The notes under the pieces were generated by a model. The model was not told the DNA's origin, did not search any database, and saw only the letters and a program-made list of their open reading frames with translations. A program made the position numbers and the translations under genes. Below, one piece after another: positions 60,024 to 64,000 of a DNA stretch of 64,000 nt; within the stretch, counting starts at the first letter, position 1; each line of letters opens with the position of its first letter. The stretch comes from M55B112 sp964539395 (GTDB taxonomy: Bacteria > Bacteroidota > Bacteroidia > Bacteroidales > GCA-2748055): NCBI GenBank assembly GCA_964539395.1, contig CAZIIU010000018.1:4486-68485 (forward strand), written 5' to 3'.

Positions 60024-61208
60024 TTGAGCAATAGTGCATACATAGAGGTTAGCTGTGAACAAAGAAATTATGGCAACGAGAGGATTTGCGGGGATGTTTT
60101 TCTAACGAGAAAGATCAGGGAAGAGGACCGGACTATAGCTGTGTTGTCAGATGGGATGGGACATGGAGTAAAAGCCAATGTTCTTGCAACTCTAACTGCA
60201 ACTATGTCGTTAAACTTCACTATAGAACATAAGCATCCGGAAACTATAGCAGATATTATCATGAATACCCTTCCGGTATGCAGTGAAAGACATATGAGCT
60301 ATTCAACATTCACAATTATTGATATTGAAGCCGACAGAAAGATTAATATACTGGAATATGACAACCCGCAGACAATCATCCTTCGGAATTACAAATACTT
60401 CGATCCGGGATGGCATCATACAGTGATGCATACTGAAAGAAACCAGGGCAAAGAGATACGAACATGCAGCTTTAAACCGAAAAAAGAGGACAGAATTCTT
60501 TTCTTTTCCGACGGCATCACACAAAGCGGACTTGGCAGCGAAAAATACCCGCTTGGCTGGGGACATGAAAATCTTATCGGTTACTGCGAGAACATGATCA
60601 AAAACTCCCCAATGATTTCTGCTGCCAAACTTGCTGAGAAAATTGTCAATATGGCTTATCGCAACGACAATTATAATTCAAAGGATGATACCAGTTGTGC
60701 CAGCATTTACTTTCGGGAACCTCGAAAACTGCTGATCTCAACCGGTCCTCCGTATGAAGAGGAGAAAGACACTCTGCTGGGACAGGCCATCAGGGAATTC
60801 AAAGGAAAGAAAATTGTATGTGGAGCAACTACCGCCGACATAATTGCCAGGGAACTTGGTGTAAAAATAGAAGATAGCCTCGATTTCACTGATCCTGAAC
60901 TGCCCCCGGTTTCCACAATGCCCGGAATCGATCTTGTAACTGAGGGGATTCTTACAATCACCAAGGTAACCAGGATACTAAAAGATTATCACCCCGCCTA
61001 CGAACTGGGCAATGGTCCTGCCGACAGAATTATTAAAATGGTTCGTGAAAGTGATGAGATTGAGATTATCATAGGTACCCGGATCAATATTGCACACCAG
61101 GATCCCAATCTCCCTGTCGATCTGGAGATACGCAGGACTGTAGTTAAACGCATGGCCCGCCTGCTGGAGGAAAAGTTTCTGAAAGAGGTCCATATCAGGT
61201 ATATTTAA
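60024..61208 (+). CDS. SpoIIE-type PP2C serine phosphatase
   Basis: 394 residues, starting at a TTG 7 bases after the sensor stop; no ATG fits. The PP2C core has the metal-binding Asp in AVLSDGMGHGVKAN (about 40-53), a later FFSDGITQSGLG and DDTSCASIYF, all as in SpoIIE/RsbU-type phosphatases. The C-terminal third (about 240-394) is a further domain of unclear type, with IIARELGVKIED. No kinase, STAS or anti-sigma gene lies nearby. The pairing with a hydrogenase-fold PAS protein suggests its activity is set by that sensor; the phosphoprotein target is unknown. Confidence 0.88.
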   Translation: MSNSAYIEVSCEQRNYGNERICGDVFLTRKIREEDRTIAVLSDGMGHGVKANVLATLTATMSLNFTIEHKHPETIADIIMNTLPVCSERHMSYSTFTIIDIEADRKINILEYDNPQTIILRNYKYFDPGWHHTVMHTERNQGKEIRTCSFKPKKEDRILFFSDGITQSGLGSEKYPLGWGHENLIGYCENMIKNSPMISAAKLAEKIVNMAYRNDNYNSKDDTSCASIYFREPRKLLISTGPPYEEEKDTLLGQAIREFKGKKIVCGATTADIIARELGVKIEDSLDFTDPELPPVSTMPGIDLVTEGILTITKVTRILKDYHPAYELGNGPADRIIKMVRESDEIEIIIGTRINIAHQDPNLPVDLEIRRTVVKRMARLLEEKFLKEVHIRYI

Positions 61209-61240
61209 GAACAATTACTTTTTTGAGGTGGATATCTTAT

Positions 61241-61261
61241 ATGGCATGCTTATTGCCATAA
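61241..61261. promoter_or_regulatory. Inverted repeat upstream of lon
   Basis: TATGGCA-TGCTTAT-TGCCATA, perfect 7-bp arms with a 7-base spacer, 33 bases after the phosphatase stop and 63 bases before the lon start. There is no T-run, so an operator is more likely than a terminator. The factor is unknown. Confidence 0.35.
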
Positions 61262-61323
61262 TAGTATGACGCTCAAAACGACAGATTGAACTGACAGTTT
61301 GACTGCTTAAAAATAGATGATTG

Positions 61324-63771
61324 ATGAATAGTGATTTTGTAAAAGGGCTTGAAACCCTTTTTATGCCGATAGACGAAGAAACAGAGTATATACCACTCCT
61401 TACGGATGAAGAGGATGAATCGCTTGGACGAACAAATGTGCCCGATGTATTACCAATTCTGCCTCTTCGTAATACAGTGCTTTTTCCTGGTGTTGTTATT
61501 CCAATTACAGTTGGCCGTGAAAAATCTGTTAAACTAATCCAGGATGTTTACAAGAAAAACAAGATTCTCGGTGCTGTATCCCAGATCGATGGAAATATTG
61601 AAGAACCAAAACTGAATGATCTTTACCAGGTAGGGACCGTTGCCCAGATTCTGAAAATTCTGGAAATGCCCGACAGGTCTACATCTGTCATTATCCAGGG
61701 AAGAAAAAGATTTAAAGTAGAGGACCTTTTAACGCTTAAACCATATCATATAGCCAGAATATCTCCGTTGACAGATTCCAATGAAGAACCCCGGGATGAG
61801 GCCAATGCAGTGGCAGCCACTTTAAAGGATCTGGCAATCAGGATTATCAAATTATCGTCAAACATACCGTCCGAAGCCACATTTGCCGTCAAAAATATCG
61901 AGAGTCCTTCTTTTCTGATTAATTTCCTGGCATCCAACAGTGAATTAAACATCCAGGAGAAGCAGAAACTACTGGAAATGAATAATGTGGTAAAACGGGG
62001 AATGTACCTGCTGGAACACCTCTCCAAGGAGGTACAGATGCTGGAATTGAAAAACGATATACAGTCGAAGGTCAAAACAGATCTTGACCAACAACAACGC
62101 GAATTCCTATTGCATCAACAAATGAAGACCATCCAGGATGAGTTGGGTGGAAATCCGCTTGACCAGGAAATTAGTGAATTCAGAAAGCGGGCAAAATCAA
62201 AAAAATGGCCGGAAGATGTGGCAGATGACTTTTCAAGAGAACTTGATAAACTCCAGAGGCTCAATCCGGCAAGTGGAGAGTATTCAGTTCAGATCAACTA
62301 TGTTCAGACAATGCTTGAACTACCCTGGAATGAATTCACGAAAGATAATTTTAACCTTAACAGGGCTACAAGAATTCTTGAAAAAGATCACTTTGGACTC
62401 GAACAGGTGAAGGAAAGAATTCTCGAGCATCTCGCAGTACTTAAATTAAAGGGTGATATGAAATCGCCGATACTCTGCCTGGTTGGCCCACCCGGAGTAG
62501 GAAAGACCTCTCTTGGCAAATCTGTAGCAGAAGCTTTGGGCAGGAAATATATCCGCATGTCATTGGGTGGTTTAAGAGACGAAGCTGAAATCAGGGGACA
62601 CAGAAAAACCTATATTGGTGCAATGCCCGGCAGGATCATTCAAAACCTGAAGAAAGCAAAGTCATCCAACCCGGTATTTGTGCTGGACGAAATAGATAAA
62701 ATAGGACGTGATGCGCATGGGGATCCTACTTCAGCACTTCTGGAAGTTCTCGATCCGGAGCAGAACGCAACTTTCCATGATAATTTTCTTGAAGTTGATT
62801 TCGACCTTTCCAAGGTCATGTTCATAGCAACAGCCAATACCACTGCCGGTATTCATCCAGCACTCCTCGACAGGATGGAGATCATCAATGTCTCCGGTTA
62901 TATTGTTGAGGAAAAGGTGGAAATTGCCCGTCGCCACCTGATACCCAAACAACTTCAATATCACGGTCTGAATAAAAAAGAGGTGCTCTTTCCAAAAAAA
63001 ACCATAGAAAAAATTGTTGAAGACTATACCAGGGAATCGGGTGTAAGACAACTTGATAAGCAAATCGCCAAAGCACTCAGGGTGATAGCCAAACGTCTTG
63101 CCTTTAACGAACACACTGAAAAAAAACTTACCATACAAAAGATTGCGGAAATCCTTGGAAATCCTAAGTATGCAAAAGAAAAATATGAAGAAAACAATTT
63201 CGCAGGTGTCGTAACCGGACTGGCATGGACAGCTTCAGGAGGAGAGATTCTGTATGTGGAAACATCCCTTAGTAAAGGTGATGGAAAATTAACACTTACA
63301 GGGAACCTGGGAGATGTAATGAAGGAGTCGGCGGTTATCGCACTCGAATTCCTTAAATCTCATGCTGATACATTAAACCTTGACCCGGTACTTTTCTCCA
63401 GGTGGAACATACATATACATGTACCCGAAGGAGCAATTCCCAAAGACGGTCCTTCGGCAGGTGTTACCATGGTAACCTCCATTGCTTCAGCATTCACCCA
63501 GCGAAAGGTCCTTGGTCAACTTGCTATGACAGGTGAGATTACACTCAGGGGAAAGATACTCCCTGTTGGCGGTATCAAGGAGAAAATTCTTGCAGCGCGA
63601 AGAGCAGGGATCAAACTTATCATCATTTCAAAAGAAAACGAAAAGGATGTAGAGGAGATCAAGGAAATCTACCGGAAAGGCCTTGAATTTGTATATGTTG
63701 AAGGAATTTATGAAGTACTTGAAAAAGCACTTTCACCAGAACAGGTAAAAAACCCCCAGAGAATTGAATAG
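61324..63771 (+). CDS. lon: ATP-dependent Lon protease
   Basis: 815 residues from the ATG at 61324; a TTG codon just before it is also open. Domains: N-terminal substrate-binding LON domain (about 40-240, LPILPLRNTVLFPGVVIPI), coiled coil, AAA+ with Walker A GPPGVGKTSLGKS (about 385-397), Walker B VFVLDEIDKIG, then the S16 protease with catalytic Ser in PKDGPSAGVTM and Lys in GGIKEKILAARRAG. It degrades misfolded and regulatory proteins in the cytosol. It is monocistronic, with a palindrome upstream. Confidence 0.97.
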   Translation: MNSDFVKGLETLFMPIDEETEYIPLLTDEEDESLGRTNVPDVLPILPLRNTVLFPGVVIPITVGREKSVKLIQDVYKKNKILGAVSQIDGNIEEPKLNDLYQVGTVAQILKILEMPDRSTSVIIQGRKRFKVEDLLTLKPYHIARISPLTDSNEEPRDEANAVAATLKDLAIRIIKLSSNIPSEATFAVKNIESPSFLINFLASNSELNIQEKQKLLEMNNVVKRGMYLLEHLSKEVQMLELKNDIQSKVKTDLDQQQREFLLHQQMKTIQDELGGNPLDQEISEFRKRAKSKKWPEDVADDFSRELDKLQRLNPASGEYSVQINYVQTMLELPWNEFTKDNFNLNRATRILEKDHFGLEQVKERILEHLAVLKLKGDMKSPILCLVGPPGVGKTSLGKSVAEALGRKYIRMSLGGLRDEAEIRGHRKTYIGAMPGRIIQNLKKAKSSNPVFVLDEIDKIGRDAHGDPTSALLEVLDPEQNATFHDNFLEVDFDLSKVMFIATANTTAGIHPALLDRMEIINVSGYIVEEKVEIARRHLIPKQLQYHGLNKKEVLFPKKTIEKIVEDYTRESGVRQLDKQIAKALRVIAKRLAFNEHTEKKLTIQKIAEILGNPKYAKEKYEENNFAGVVTGLAWTASGGEILYVETSLSKGDGKLTLTGNLGDVMKESAVIALEFLKSHADTLNLDPVLFSRWNIHIHVPEGAIPKDGPSAGVTMVTSIASAFTQRKVLGQLAMTGEITLRGKILPVGGIKEKILAARRAGIKLIIISKENEKDVEEIKEIYRKGLEFVYVEGIYEVLEKALSPEQVKNPQRIE

Positions 63772-64000
63772 TCAGCAAATCAATAGTTTGGAGGTCTGCA
63801 CCTTTCCCTTGATTTTTATTTTTACAAAATAAACACCACGGGGCAAACCTTTTGCTTCAAGTTCTGAAATCTTGAATGATTTATTATTGACAGATCGATA
63901 CTTGTATACCGGCATTCCATCAAGATTGTATACTTCTATCATAGGTCCCGAGTTTGACAGTTGTTTGTGGTTACCCCCTCTGGAACCCCTGTAAACACTG
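63772..64000 (-). CDS. C-terminus of a T9SS-secreted protein (partial)
   Basis: The minus-strand frame is open from the window edge to TGA at 63774-63772, one base after the lon stop. The translation is a type A sorting domain: a beta-sandwich with IEVYNLDGMPVYKY, then FKISELEAKGLPRGVYFVKI and the end KVQTSKLLIC. This domain targets proteins to the type IX secretion system, which is restricted to Bacteroidota, and is removed or lipidated at the surface. The cargo part lies outside the window. Confidence 0.85.
   Translation of the reverse strand, partial: SVYRGSRGGNHKQLSNSGPMIEVYNLDGMPVYKYRSVNNKSFKISELEAKGLPRGVYFVKIKIKGKVQTSKLLIC

Noticed and set aside
1..64000. tRNA, rRNA or IS elements
   Set aside because: No cloverleaf-type arms, rRNA signature or transposase reading frame was recognised in the gaps; short elements could still be missed by eye.

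Overview
The window comes from a Bacteroidota chromosome, most likely an anaerobic, fermentative, aerotolerant member. This rests on a T9SS type A sorting domain at the right edge, a TamL-type lipoprotein partnered with TamB, many lipoprotein signals, several promoters matching the Bacteroidota -7 element TAnnTTTG, and overall gene content. I saw no rRNA, tRNA, CRISPR array or insertion sequence. Most of the window is ordinary core genome; the unusual part is 52-61 kb.

Layout. 1-3.4 kb: three tandem minus-strand lipoprotein HlyD-type adaptors, the last running off the left edge. 3.4-8.4 kb: a decayed hydrolase remnant, archaeal-type phosphoglycerate mutase (apgM), an exported metallophosphoesterase and a flavodoxin. 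8.8-20.1 kb: carB, then convergent tamL and tamB, the latter with a pentapeptide-repeat tail. 20.4-25.1 kb: a conserved hypothetical gene, then the run purB, MsbA-like ABC transporter, glycosyltransferase. 25.3-31.7 kb: NfeD-like protease, GNAT acetyltransferase, CAP-domain protein, DUF2721 protein and a fused ResB-CcsA cytochrome c synthase. 31.9-36 kb: a permease with a heavy-metal domain coupled to a FeoA-FeoB fusion, divergent from a DUF1858 gene, with candidate metal and CRP/FNR-type operators between. 36-45.6 kb: WD40 protein, tryptophanase, MATE pump, YicC, guanylate kinase, katG and nadD.

45.7-57.6 kb is a long minus-strand block that reads as one redox and amino-acid fermentation programme. 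In transcription order it holds a HydC/HydB/HydA-type complex, Rex, a TM1266-family hydrogenase-system regulator, an ADP-forming acyl-CoA synthetase, a PLP aminotransferase and a four-subunit 2-oxoacid:ferredoxin oxidoreductase. Transamination, ferredoxin-linked oxidative decarboxylation and ATP-forming thioester cleavage would follow one another. The Hyd-type complex would reoxidise ferredoxin and NADH.

The HydA homologue keeps all four cysteines of the H-cluster cubane, but the residues matching the proton-relay Cys and the CN-binding Lys of CpI are Arg and Ala. HydB has lost every cysteine of its N-terminal [2Fe-2S] domain. Divergent from it, on the plus strand, lies a sensory cassette: a thioredoxin-like [2Fe-2S] ferredoxin, a hydrogenase-fold PAS protein that has lost three of four cubane cysteines, and a SpoIIE-type phosphatase. 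The control region between the two units holds a good promoter bracketed by inverted repeats and a Rex-like palindrome. This is the best candidate for an undescribed system: a hydrogenase-derived redox complex that may not make H2, paired with a hydrogenase-derived sensor lacking an H-cluster. The window ends with lon and the C-terminus of a T9SS-secreted protein.
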